DNA from: Bacillota bacterium
GTDB lineage: Bacteria > Bacillota > Clostridia > Peptostreptococcales > Anaerovoracaceae
Direction: 5' to 3'
Length of the DNA: 64,000 nt
Assembly (NCBI GenBank): GCA_017459895.1
Contig: JAFUCA010000008.1
Coordinates: forward strand, 23,138-87,137
Under the pieces are notes generated by a model. The model saw nothing but the letters and a program-made list of their open reading frames with translations. It was not told the DNA's origin and made no database searches. Shown one piece after another: positions 25,989 through 34,981 of the stretch (the stretch's first letter is position 1; each line of letters starts with the position of its first letter). A program made the translations under genes and the position numbers.

Positions 25989-27185
25989 ATGGAATTGACC
26001 GTTCGGCTATTTGACAAACTTGAACTGACCGATGGCACGCACACCGTGACAGAGGCGGACCTGCATTCCAGGCAGATGGCGAAACTTCTGTCGTACCTGA
26101 TCGTTCACCGGGACGTGTGATGCTCGGCTTCCCAGCTGATCGATCAGTTCTGGGAGACGGATACCGCTAACCCTGTCAACACGCTGAAGAATCTCGTCTA
26201 CCGACTGAGGAAACTGCTGCGGCAGTACTTCCCGGACCAGGAATTTATCCATACCGGCAAAGGTCTCTATCAGTGGAATGTGTCCCGGGTGAAGGTGGAT
26301 TCCGAGCAGTTTGAGAAACTGCTGGGGGAGGCGGGCAGAGCCAGCCGAAAAACCGAGAAGATCCAGCTTTTGCATCAGGCGATCGAACTGTACCGCGGCC
26401 GGTATTTAAGCAGCGTTTCGGATCATCAGACGGTGATGTTCCAGCAAACCTACTATCATAATCTCTACGTTGACGCCGTCTGTCAGCTGGCGGAGAGCTA
26501 CGAAGAGGAAATGGACTTCGATAACATGGAACGCCTGCTGGAGCGGGCCCTGCTCATCGAGTCCATGGAGGAGCGGCTGCACTGTCTGCTTCTGAAGGCC
26601 TATATCGGCAAAAACAGGCTCAGCCTGGCGGAGCAGTATTATCATAAGACCGTTCTGCTGCTGGAGGATCGTCTGGGGGAAGAAATCGCAGAGGAGATGA
26701 GAAGCATTTACCGGGAGCTGCTGAAGAGACAGCATTCCCGGGAGACGGATCTGCAGAGGATATCCGCAGACCTTCTCTCCTTCAGCGAGAAGAGGGATTC
26801 CGCCTTCTATTGTCAGTACGGGGTCTTTCAGAACATTTACGAGCTGGAGTTCCGAAGGAAGGAACGCATGGACTATCCACTGACCCTGGTGCTGATCTCG
26901 GTCTACTCCCCGCAGGAGGAAGATGCCCTGACCTCCGCCCGCAAGGAAAACGCCGGTATGCGGCATCTGCGTGCAGCCCTGGCGGATCGTCTCAGGCACG
27001 GCGACATTTTTACCCGGTATTCCAACACCCAGTTTCTGGTCATGCTCACAGGCTGTGAGGAGGGGGACGTGGATAACGTCATGGATCATGTACTGGAGGA
27101 GTATTACAGCAAGGCGCGCCGGGGCGGAGCCAATATTCAGTACAGTGCTCTTGAACAGCGCGGGCAGCTGCCGGAGCAGCAATAG
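25989..27185 (+). pseudogene. BTAD-type regulator with GGDEF-like tail, interrupted by in-frame TGA
   Basis: One continuous frame of 398 codons, matching the paralogue at 29891 throughout, is broken only by TGA at codon 44 (26118-26120) inside HRDV-stop-CSASQL; the paralogue reads HRTGCSAQAL. Domains are an N-terminal winged helix (TLKNLVYRLRKLL), a bacterial transcriptional activation domain of TPR type (about 95-240), and a degenerate GGDEF-like tail (RHGDIFTRYSNTQFLVML). An ATG at 26280 could give a protein without the DNA-binding part. A 6+5 bp hairpin (26130-26155) follows the TGA. A simple CGA-to-TGA nonsense change is most likely; recoding cannot be excluded. Confidence 0.7.
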
Positions 27186-27218
27186 ATTCAGGGAGCCGGA
27201 ATGAAGAGGAAGGAAGCT

Positions 27219-29879
27219 ATGGATACGATGAACCGGATATTCCGCAGGGCGTTTGAACGCATCACCGAGAAGGAGTCGATGGAAGAGCTTTTGGAGTGCA
27301 TCGGGGAAGAATTGTGTTGCGACCGGGTCAGCATCTTCGAACTGCATGAAGACGGATTCTATGACAACACCTTCGAATGGTGCCGGGAGGGGGTACTGTC
27401 GGAGCACGACTTCCTGCAGCATCTGCCCTTTTCGGGTCTGAGCCTGTGGCGGCAGACCATCGAAACCGGTCGGATGGTGGTGATCCCGGATCTGGAGGCC
27501 CTGAAGGAGGAGCAGCCCCGGCTTTACCGGCTGTTTCATGAGCAGAGCATTCAAAGCATGATCCTGTGCGGACTGCAGTTTCACGGCAGGGATAAGGGCT
27601 TCGTGATCCTGGAAAACCCCTCGTCCGAGGTAGCGGATCAGGCAGAGCAGCTTATGCCGGTATTTCGGTACATTCTCTCGGCCTTGCTGCATACGGAGCA
27701 TCTGATGCACCGTCTGGAGCAGACCGGCTATTCCGACAGCCTTACGGGGGCCGGGAACCGGCTCAGCCTCCAGAACCATCTGGAGAAACTGAACCGGGAA
27801 GAATCTCTGGGACTCCTGTACTGCGATGCGGTGGACTGGATCCGGGAAGACGGGGCTTTGGAGCATCTGGATCATGATCAGCTGGTCATCCACACGGGAT
27901 CGATCCTTCAGACCGTGTTCGAGGAGGAACTGGTATTTCGGGTGGGAGCAGGAGAGTTCCTCGCTCTGTGTCCGGGTATGAGCCGGGATGGATTTCAAAA
28001 CGAAGTGCGCCGGCTTCGGACCTTGTTTCTGGAACAGGATCTGTCCGTGGCCGCCGGTATCCTCTGGCGGGATCGGGCCGGCACCGACTACGACAGCATG
28101 ATTCAGCAGGCCCATCTTAAGATGTACGATGAAAGGCAGGATATTCTGCGGATAAAGAAGGAGCAAGCGCCCCGCAGCGATGCCTTGCCCGAAGCCGGGG
28201 AAGGCCAGGCCAGGATCAGCCTTTACCGGGAGTCGGAATATTTTCACCGGGCAGATGAATGGCTCGCCCAGATCTATGACCAGGATGTGCTGACCCTCCA
28301 TATGGATATCAATTATTTCCGGCTGTACAACGATATATTCGGAAGAGAAGCAGGAAACCTGTTTTTGGAACACATTGCGGATTGGATGGCATGCCTGGCC
28401 CATCGCTACAATGGCATCTGCGGATACCTGGGAGGGGACAATTTCATCCTGATGCTCCCCATACCCCGGGGTTACGAGGAATCCCTGATCTCCGACAGAC
28501 TGGATCAGCATCTGAATGACATGACCTTCAGCGAGGGATTTACGCCGGTGTTCGGCGTGTATATCTCCCGAAACCGTCAGGAAAACGCCATTACCCTGTA
28601 CGACCGGGCTCTGTTCGCTCGGTCGGAGATCCGGGGCAGCAGCTCCAGCCGATATGCGATTTACAGCGCGGACCATTTCGCTCATGAGAAGCAGGATAAG
28701 CTGCTCCTGATAGATGTGAAGCGGGGACTGAAAAATGGAGAATTCTCCTTCATGGTCCAGCCCCAGGTGCGTCTGAGTACCGGAAGCATCATTGGATCGG
28801 AAGCCCTGGTGCGGTGGAGGAGGCCGGACGAGACCAGATCCACCCAGTATCTGGTGAATCTGCTGGAAAAAAGCGGACACATTCACGAGGTGGATCAGAT
28901 CGTATGGGAAGAGGTTTTTCGCTGGCAGAGGAGTCAGCTTGATCGGGGGAAGAGGGTGCTGCCCTGTTCGGTGAACGTTTCCCGAAAGGATTTCTTCTTT
29001 CTGGATGTGGCGGCGGAGTTTCAGAGGCTTTCCCGAACCTACCGGGTGGATCCGTCTCTGGTCAGCGCAGAGATCACCGAGAGTGCTTTCACGGATAATC
29101 TGGAAGTCATTCAGACGGCCATTCGGAAACTGCATGAGGCAGGATTTCGCATCTGCATGGATGATTTCGGCAGCGGCGTTTCTTCTCTGAGTATGCTCCA
29201 TCGTATGAATGTGGATGTGATCAAGACCGATGTGGCATTCATGAGCCGCCTGCAGCCGGACAACCGTTCCATGTGCATTGTGGAATCCGTCATCAATATG
29301 GCCCACCTGATCCGGGTCTCGGTCATCACCGAAGGGGTGGAAACGGAAGCCCAGGCGGAGGCCCTGCGGTCCATGAGGGATCATCATGCCCAGGGTTATT
29401 ATTTCTACGAACCTATGGAAACAGAGGACTTCGAAGACCTGCTGCAGACTACGGGCGGGGAGGAATTGCCGGAGAAGGAGAATGCCGTCAGGATCAGCCG
29501 TCTCAGCTTCCGGGATATGGTGCAGGAAGGACTTCTCAGCGACACGCTGCTGGAGAGCATCATTGGTCCTGCGGCGGTGATCCGGCGCCGGGGAGATGAA
29601 ATGGAATTCGTTCAGGTCAACGAAGCCTATTCCCGCCTCACCGGTATAGAGCGGCCTCATACGGATCTGAGAGAAAAATATCTCGTTGATTTCGCGGATG
29701 GTTCCTATCAGGAAGTACTGGAGGCCTTTCGGGAAGCCGATGAGAATCCTCTGGACGAGGCCATGGTCATTCGCCGTTACGTTCGTCCCGATGGACAGCA
29801 ATGCGAACTGAAGACACGGCTCTTCCCGCTGTATGCGGCATCTTCGGAACGGTTGTATTTATCCCTGGTGCAGGAATGA
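27219..29879 (+). CDS. GAF - GGDEF-like - GGDEF-like - EAL - PAS c-di-GMP protein
   Basis: About 886 aa cytoplasmic signalling protein. A GAF-like sensor comes first (about 10-160), then a degenerate GGDEF (VGAGEF), a second degenerate GGDEF (GGDNF), an EAL domain, and a C-terminal PAS-like segment. The EAL residues look intact: SEALVRW, NVSRKDF, EITESAF, DDFGSG, IKTD and TEGVETE, so c-di-GMP phosphodiesterase activity is likely, while both cyclase sites appear dead. GAGGAAGGAAG fits ATG 27219 better than ATG 27201. It lies between two BTAD regulator genes. Confidence 0.88.
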   Translation: MDTMNRIFRRAFERITEKESMEELLECIGEELCCDRVSIFELHEDGFYDNTFEWCREGVLSEHDFLQHLPFSGLSLWRQTIETGRMVVIPDLEALKEEQPRLYRLFHEQSIQSMILCGLQFHGRDKGFVILENPSSEVADQAEQLMPVFRYILSALLHTEHLMHRLEQTGYSDSLTGAGNRLSLQNHLEKLNREESLGLLYCDAVDWIREDGALEHLDHDQLVIHTGSILQTVFEEELVFRVGAGEFLALCPGMSRDGFQNEVRRLRTLFLEQDLSVAAGILWRDRAGTDYDSMIQQAHLKMYDERQDILRIKKEQAPRSDALPEAGEGQARISLYRESEYFHRADEWLAQIYDQDVLTLHMDINYFRLYNDIFGREAGNLFLEHIADWMACLAHRYNGICGYLGGDNFILMLPIPRGYEESLISDRLDQHLNDMTFSEGFTPVFGVYISRNRQENAITLYDRALFARSEIRGSSSSRYAIYSADHFAHEKQDKLLLIDVKRGLKNGEFSFMVQPQVRLSTGSIIGSEALVRWRRPDETRSTQYLVNLLEKSGHIHEVDQIVWEEVFRWQRSQLDRGKRVLPCSVNVSRKDFFFLDVAAEFQRLSRTYRVDPSLVSAEITESAFTDNLEVIQTAIRKLHEAGFRICMDDFGSGVSSLSMLHRMNVDVIKTDVAFMSRLQPDNRSMCIVESVINMAHLIRVSVITEGVETEAQAEALRSMRDHHAQGYYFYEPMETEDFEDLLQTTGGEELPEKENAVRISRLSFRDMVQEGLLSDTLLESIIGPAAVIRRRGDEMEFVQVNEAYSRLTGIERPHTDLREKYLVDFADGSYQEVLEAFREADENPLDEAMVIRRYVRPDGQQCELKTRLFPLYAASSERLYLSLVQE

Positions 29880-29890
29880 TGGAGGAGAGG

Positions 29891-31057
29891 ATGGACGAGT
29901 CAGGTATCGTACGCATCAATTTATTTGAAAAACTGGAAATTACCATGGAGGGCGTTACCCTGGGAGAGGCGGAGATGCGTTCCCAGCAGCTGGTGCGGCT
30001 CTTCTCGCTCCTGGTTCGAAACCACCGGACGGGATGTTCGGCCCAGGCTTTGGGCGAAGGCCTGTGGGGAGATGAGGTCCGGGATACGACCAATGCCCTG
30101 AAGAATCTGATCTATCGGCTCCGGAAGCTGGTGGAGAACACCTGGGGCCGGCGGGATTTCATTGTGACGGGAAAGGGTCTGTATCAGCTGGATCCCCGGA
30201 CCCGGCTGGAGGTGGATACTGAGCGGTTCGAAGCTCTGCTGGCCCGGGCGGAGAGAGCCGGCGATGAGGAGCGCCGCATCCGGCATCTGGAGGAGGCCAT
30301 CGGCCTCTACCGGGGACGATATCTGGCGGCTCATGAGGAGGACCCAAGCATTCTGTTTCTGCAGAACTACTATCGGGACCGGTATCTGGACGCGGTACAG
30401 GTTCTGGCGGATCTCTACGAGTCCCGGGAGCGGTATGCCGATATCGAAGAACTCTGTGAGCGGGCGCTGATCATTGAGCCCAGGGAAGGCCTGCTGCACT
30501 GCATCCTCCTGCGGGCTTACATTAAGAATCTCAGGCTGTCCAAGGCGGAGCAGCAGTACCGGGAAACCATGCATGTCATGGGGGATCACCTCAGCAGCGA
30601 ACGTCTGAAGGAGCTTCGGGACCTCTACGAGGAGATGATGAAGCAGCAGCACGACGCGGAGATGGATCTGGACAGCATCCTGTCCGAGCTCTCGGAGGAT
30701 AAGCAGGGGGATGAGGCCTTCTACTGCGAATACGGTGTTTTTCGCAGAATCTATGAGCTGGAGTCCCGGGAGCGGGAGCGAAAGGGCTACCCCATCACCC
30801 TGGCGCTGCTCTCACTGTCCGCTGCCGATGCAGCTCTGGAAAACGATGGAATGGAGCGGCTTCTGGAAGTGCTCCTGAGCCGGCTGCGCCATGGCGACAT
30901 CATCACCAAATACAGTAATACCCAGTATCTGGTGATGCTGCCGGAATGCCCGGAGGCCAGCGCAGACATCGCCCTGATCCGCATCAGTGAACGATACGAC
31001 GACCTGTCCCCCCTGGAATCGGCCAGGCTCAGCTATTCCTATCGGGAAATGCAGTAA
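29891..31057 (+). CDS. BTAD-type transcriptional regulator with degenerate GGDEF tail
   Basis: About 388 aa and the intact paralogue of the interrupted gene at 25989. The N-terminal winged helix ends in NALKNLIYRLRKLV and GKGLYQLDP, a BTAD TPR-like region follows (about 100-250), and a GGDEF-like tail lacks the motif (RHGDIITKYSNTQYLVMLPE). GGAGG sits 5 nt before ATG 29891; ATG 29876 overlaps the EAL gene stop as ATGA and is an alternative. The fusion of a DNA-binding head to a GGDEF-fold tail suggests a regulator that senses a nucleotide or partners with the neighbouring EAL protein. Confidence 0.82.
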   Translation: MDESGIVRINLFEKLEITMEGVTLGEAEMRSQQLVRLFSLLVRNHRTGCSAQALGEGLWGDEVRDTTNALKNLIYRLRKLVENTWGRRDFIVTGKGLYQLDPRTRLEVDTERFEALLARAERAGDEERRIRHLEEAIGLYRGRYLAAHEEDPSILFLQNYYRDRYLDAVQVLADLYESRERYADIEELCERALIIEPREGLLHCILLRAYIKNLRLSKAEQQYRETMHVMGDHLSSERLKELRDLYEEMMKQQHDAEMDLDSILSELSEDKQGDEAFYCEYGVFRRIYELESRERERKGYPITLALLSLSAADAALENDGMERLLEVLLSRLRHGDIITKYSNTQYLVMLPECPEASADIALIRISERYDDLSPLESARLSYSYREMQ

Positions 31058-31091
31058 GCATCGGCCGGGGCCTCTATCGGGAACCTTATTG

Positions 31092-33947
31092 CTAAACACG
31101 GCAATAGGCCTTGCGGCGATCCGGAGCTCCGTTTTTTCGGTAATATTCGGACTTGGCCTGAAGCATCTTCAGATCCGAGAGAGTCACGCCCTGATCCAGG
31201 GAGAACTGATTCTCATCCATAGTACAGATGCCGTAAGAGAAGGACACGGGATGTCCCTCCACCTGCCGGCCGGAGGCCTTGCGGGAGATCTCCTGCATGT
31301 GCTGATGGCTTTCCTCTTCGTCCATTCCCATGAGCAGAATCAGGAATTCGTCTCCGCCGGTGCGGATCACCGTGGCGTCGTCCCGGGAGAATTCCTCCAG
31401 GAGCAGGGAGGCAACTTCCTTCAGGAGCCGGTCCCCGGCAAGATGCCCGTGTTCGTCGTTTAATCTCTTCAATCCATTGCAGTCCAGTGTCACGAAACTG
31501 ATGGGCCATCTGGCCAGGGGCAAATGTTCCTCCGTCCAGACCTCCAGATAGTTGCGATTATAAACGTCCGTCAGATAATCGTGATAGGCAATTCTCTGAA
31601 GGTGCTCCCGTTCCGTTCGGGTGAACTGTTCCCGGAGCCGCCGGGTTCGGACTCGTATGATCTGGTAAGCGCCGATTCCCAGAAGGAGCAGCAGGAGCAG
31701 AATCCCCAGGAGTCGGGCAGGAAGGGTTTCATACCAGTGCAGGTTCTTATGCAGGGGCAGACGGATTTCATCCAGAGGACTGCCGGTCAGGGGATCCGCC
31801 AGACCGTAGTGAAAGGTATAGTCTCCCCCGTCCAGGTTCGTGTATGTAATCTCGTTCAGATCCGATCGTTTGACGATGTTCGGTTCGCTTTCGAATCCCT
31901 CCAGATAATAGAAGATATAAGGCTCCTCCGCCTGATAGGTGAGGGCATGGGTCGCAAGCCCCACCCGCTGGGCATCCGCCGGGATCTCATATCCTGCCGA
32001 AAGATCGGAGAAATAGTGGGAGACGCCGTCTACCGTAATCTCATCAATGTACAGAGGGATGGAGACGGGATCTTCCTCCGGATGGGTGCGGTCCAGCCGG
32101 ATGATGCCGCCGGTTCCGCACAGATACAGGACATCCAGATCGATGTACTGGTTGGAATTGGCGGTGACCTCATAGGGGAGACCGTCCCGGCTGCCATAGA
32201 GCACTTCCTGCACGGGGCTGTTATGAAGCAGGGATTCCTCCGTGGTCTCATAGATCCCGGTACCGCAGGGAATCAGCACATCTCCGTTATCCAGGAGCAG
32301 GAAATCCAGATTGTTGGCCGACAGGAAACTCCGGATGGGCCGGACCTGCTGCCGGGGATCCAGATAAGCAAGGTTCTTCCCTGTAACCAGCCAGATGCCG
32401 CCGGTGCTCCAGGAAGGATACATCTTCATGATCACGTTGGAGGTGAGACCATCCTCCCTGGAGAGGGACTGGATGACCTTCCCGTCCCGGATCAGCAGAA
32501 GTCCGTTGCCGTCGGTTCCCAGATAGGTGATGTTATCCCGCTGGGTAATGCTGAGAATGCGGCAGGAAATCTGATCCGGATCCTTTACCAGATTGGAGAC
32601 CTTGCCGTGGGAGATCACATAAGCCCCCTCATCGGTTCCGGCGATGATCCGACCGCCGGTTTCGTAGAGGCAGCGGAAGTTATCCGATGCCAACACCGGA
32701 TACTCCCCGGAGGAATACTGCTCCCACTCGCCGCTTCGGGTGTGGCAGAGAAGGCCCATCCCCTTGGTGCAGACCCACAGGCACCCATCCTGATCCATAT
32801 ATAGATTTCGTATCCGCACGCCGTCCAGAATATCATAGTCCTTGTCTTCGATCCTTCGGTAGGTGTCCCTGTTCAGGATCAGAAATCCCTCATCATGCCC
32901 CACGTACAGTCGTTTGCCGTCGGCCAGGAGGGCGTTTACGACCATATCATTAAGACCCGCGCTCTGACTGACATTCCCGAAACGGCTGGAGGCCACCTCC
33001 AGAACTCCCTGGCGGGAGGAAATGAACCAGAAATCCCCGCCGGAGTCGATCAGGATATCCTCAATGGAATTGTCCATTTTGAGATGCTGCCTGCGCTGGG
33101 AACCGTTTTTATAAACAGAGACGCCGTCGTCCGCGGCGATCCAGAGACTCCCGGATTCGTCGCACTTCAGTGCGTTGATGGTATTCAGATCCTTCACCGT
33201 AATGGTGTTCAGCAGTTTGAAATGCCGGCTCAGCTGCAGCACATGATTCTCATCGGTGCCTACATAATACCGATCCGTTATCTCATCCCGGGCGATGCAG
33301 CGTATATGGCCATCGTCCTGTCCGAGATCGATTTTTGTCGCGCTGCCTCCATCGTAGTAATAGAGTTCTCCGTTTCGCGTCACCGCCAGGACCCTGGAGG
33401 CAGAGATGCAGAGCACCTGCCGGATCACCTGGGAATTCAGCCTGGGAGAATCCAGCGGCTGGGCATTTCCCTGGGAATCGATGGATCCGATCCCGTGGTT
33501 GCTGCCATACCACAGAGCGTCGTTGGTGTTGGCATTCAGACAGGTGATGTCCCGAAGCTCCTCGCCGCTGCCGGTGGTAACGGCGGTAAAAGTATCCTCC
33601 TGATACCGGGTCAGTCCTGTATCCGCGGAGGCAATCCATACCGAGCCATCGGAGGTGGACTGCAGAGCGGAGATGCTGGAAATCTGGCCCACCTCATAGG
33701 GGCGGAAGCTGTGTCCGTCATACCTGGTCAGTCCGCTGTATCCGCCGATCCAGATGAATCCGTCCGCCGACTGGGTGATGGCGGTGGTGGAGTCCGAGAG
33801 GAGGCCGTCCTCTGATGTAAAGAGCATCTGCGCATTGTCATCGATTAACAGAATGTCATCGGTGCAAAAGCTGGGATCCGCGCTTACTGCCCAGAAGATA
33901 AGAAAAAGTAAAAACATTGGGGTCAGGGTTATAGATCTTCTGGTCAT
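31092..33947 (-). CDS. Two-component-type propeller membrane diguanylate cyclase
   Basis: 951 aa. A signal peptide is followed by an extracytoplasmic seven-bladed propeller (repeats such as GFIWIGGYSGLTRYDG, GSVWIASADTGLTRY, GSLWIAADDGVSVY), a Y_Y_Y-type domain (about 640-730), one membrane helix (LLGILLLLLLLGIGAYQII) and a GGDEF domain with an intact RTGGDEFLILL. This is a sensor that makes c-di-GMP in response to an external ligand. Its start overlaps the stop of the upstream HD-GYP gene by 4 nt (ATGA), so the synthesis and breakdown enzymes are co-translated. Confidence 0.9.
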   Translation of the reverse strand: MTRRSITLTPMFLLFLIFWAVSADPSFCTDDILLIDDNAQMLFTSEDGLLSDSTTAITQSADGFIWIGGYSGLTRYDGHSFRPYEVGQISSISALQSTSDGSVWIASADTGLTRYQEDTFTAVTTGSGEELRDITCLNANTNDALWYGSNHGIGSIDSQGNAQPLDSPRLNSQVIRQVLCISASRVLAVTRNGELYYYDGGSATKIDLGQDDGHIRCIARDEITDRYYVGTDENHVLQLSRHFKLLNTITVKDLNTINALKCDESGSLWIAADDGVSVYKNGSQRRQHLKMDNSIEDILIDSGGDFWFISSRQGVLEVASSRFGNVSQSAGLNDMVVNALLADGKRLYVGHDEGFLILNRDTYRRIEDKDYDILDGVRIRNLYMDQDGCLWVCTKGMGLLCHTRSGEWEQYSSGEYPVLASDNFRCLYETGGRIIAGTDEGAYVISHGKVSNLVKDPDQISCRILSITQRDNITYLGTDGNGLLLIRDGKVIQSLSREDGLTSNVIMKMYPSWSTGGIWLVTGKNLAYLDPRQQVRPIRSFLSANNLDFLLLDNGDVLIPCGTGIYETTEESLLHNSPVQEVLYGSRDGLPYEVTANSNQYIDLDVLYLCGTGGIIRLDRTHPEEDPVSIPLYIDEITVDGVSHYFSDLSAGYEIPADAQRVGLATHALTYQAEEPYIFYYLEGFESEPNIVKRSDLNEITYTNLDGGDYTFHYGLADPLTGSPLDEIRLPLHKNLHWYETLPARLLGILLLLLLLGIGAYQIIRVRTRRLREQFTRTEREHLQRIAYHDYLTDVYNRNYLEVWTEEHLPLARWPISFVTLDCNGLKRLNDEHGHLAGDRLLKEVASLLLEEFSRDDATVIRTGGDEFLILLMGMDEEESHQHMQEISRKASGRQVEGHPVSFSYGICTMDENQFSLDQGVTLSDLKMLQAKSEYYRKNGAPDRRKAYCRV

Positions 33948-34957
33948 CGCTCACTCTCCTTCTGTATTTCTTCAATGACTCCCAGGTCCAGAAGCCGGAT
34001 AAAGGTCTGTACGATTCCCGGATCAAACTGGGTGCCGGAATGATCCATCAGTTCCTTCCGGGCCATCTGCTGATCCAGCGGGTCCTTGTAATGCCGTCGG
34101 CTGATCAAAGCATCGTATACATCCGCCACTGCGATAATCCGTCCGATGAGGGGTATGTCGTCTCCCGCAAGTCCCTGGGGGTAGCCGCTGCCGTCGTAGT
34201 GCTCGTGGTGATACCGGGCTCCGTCCTCAAGGTAGGGGATGGTGCCGATGGTAGAGAGAATGGACGCGCCGTCGGTGGTGTGTTTTTGGATGATCCGGTA
34301 TTCTTCCTCATTTAAGGGGCTTGTCTTTTTCAGGATAGCGTCCGGGGTTCCGATCTTGCCTACGTCGTGGAGCAGGGCGGTCTGATAGATCTGCTGCTGG
34401 ACATCCTCATCGTATCCCAGCTCCCTGGCCATGGCACGGCAATACCCGGCCACCCGCACAGAGTGTCCCTGGGTGATGGTGTCCTTGGCTTCGATGGAGT
34501 AGACGATGGCCTCAATCGCCTGCAGGAGCAGCCTTTCGTTCTCAACGGTCTTACGGCGGATCTGTTCCTCCAGGTCATTCTGAAGATCGCGAAGCTCCAG
34601 GGTGTTTCGGATCCGGTGACACAGGACTTCGGGCACGATGGGTTTGGTGATGAAGTCACTGGCGCCCATGTTCAGGCATTCCACCTCCACCTCCGAATCC
34701 TGATTGGCTGTCAGGAAGATGACCGGAATTGCCGCTTGCTGTGGTTTCTGCCGGATGGCCTGAAAAACCTCCTGCCCGCTCATCCCCGGCATCATCAGAT
34801 CCAGCAGGATCAGATCCGGACTCTTTCGCTGCAGGAATTTCAAGGCGGCTTCTCCGCTGACAGCCATCAGCAGATGGTACTGTGACTCCAGGATGTCCCG
34901 GATGATCTGCAGATTGGTTCGGTTATCATCAACCACAAGAATGGTATGTTCTTTCAC
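33944..34957 (-). CDS. REC - HD-GYP response regulator (c-di-GMP phosphodiesterase)
   Basis: 337 aa. The N-terminal receiver has VVDDNRTN, a phospho-acceptor Asp in LILLDLMMPGMSG, and LTAN. The C-terminal HD-GYP domain has LLHDVGKIGTPDAIL, HHEHYDGSGYPQGLAGDDIP and related motifs, all intact. It probably hydrolyses c-di-GMP when phosphorylated by the adjacent hybrid kinase. It lies between the kinase and the propeller-GGDEF gene in one minus-strand operon. Confidence 0.92.
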   Translation of the reverse strand: MKEHTILVVDDNRTNLQIIRDILESQYHLLMAVSGEAALKFLQRKSPDLILLDLMMPGMSGQEVFQAIRQKPQQAAIPVIFLTANQDSEVEVECLNMGASDFITKPIVPEVLCHRIRNTLELRDLQNDLEEQIRRKTVENERLLLQAIEAIVYSIEAKDTITQGHSVRVAGYCRAMARELGYDEDVQQQIYQTALLHDVGKIGTPDAILKKTSPLNEEEYRIIQKHTTDGASILSTIGTIPYLEDGARYHHEHYDGSGYPQGLAGDDIPLIGRIIAVADVYDALISRRHYKDPLDQQMARKELMDHSGTQFDPGIVQTFIRLLDLGVIEEIQKESER

Positions 34958-34981
34958 GTTCGTTCCCTCCTTCAGGGCAGC

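Noticed and set aside
26406-29801. A 1131-codon open frame on the minus strand opposite the GGDEF-EAL gene
   Set aside because: It has no recognisable domain and lies exactly antisense to a protein with intact EAL motifs; long antisense frames are common in GC-rich genes.
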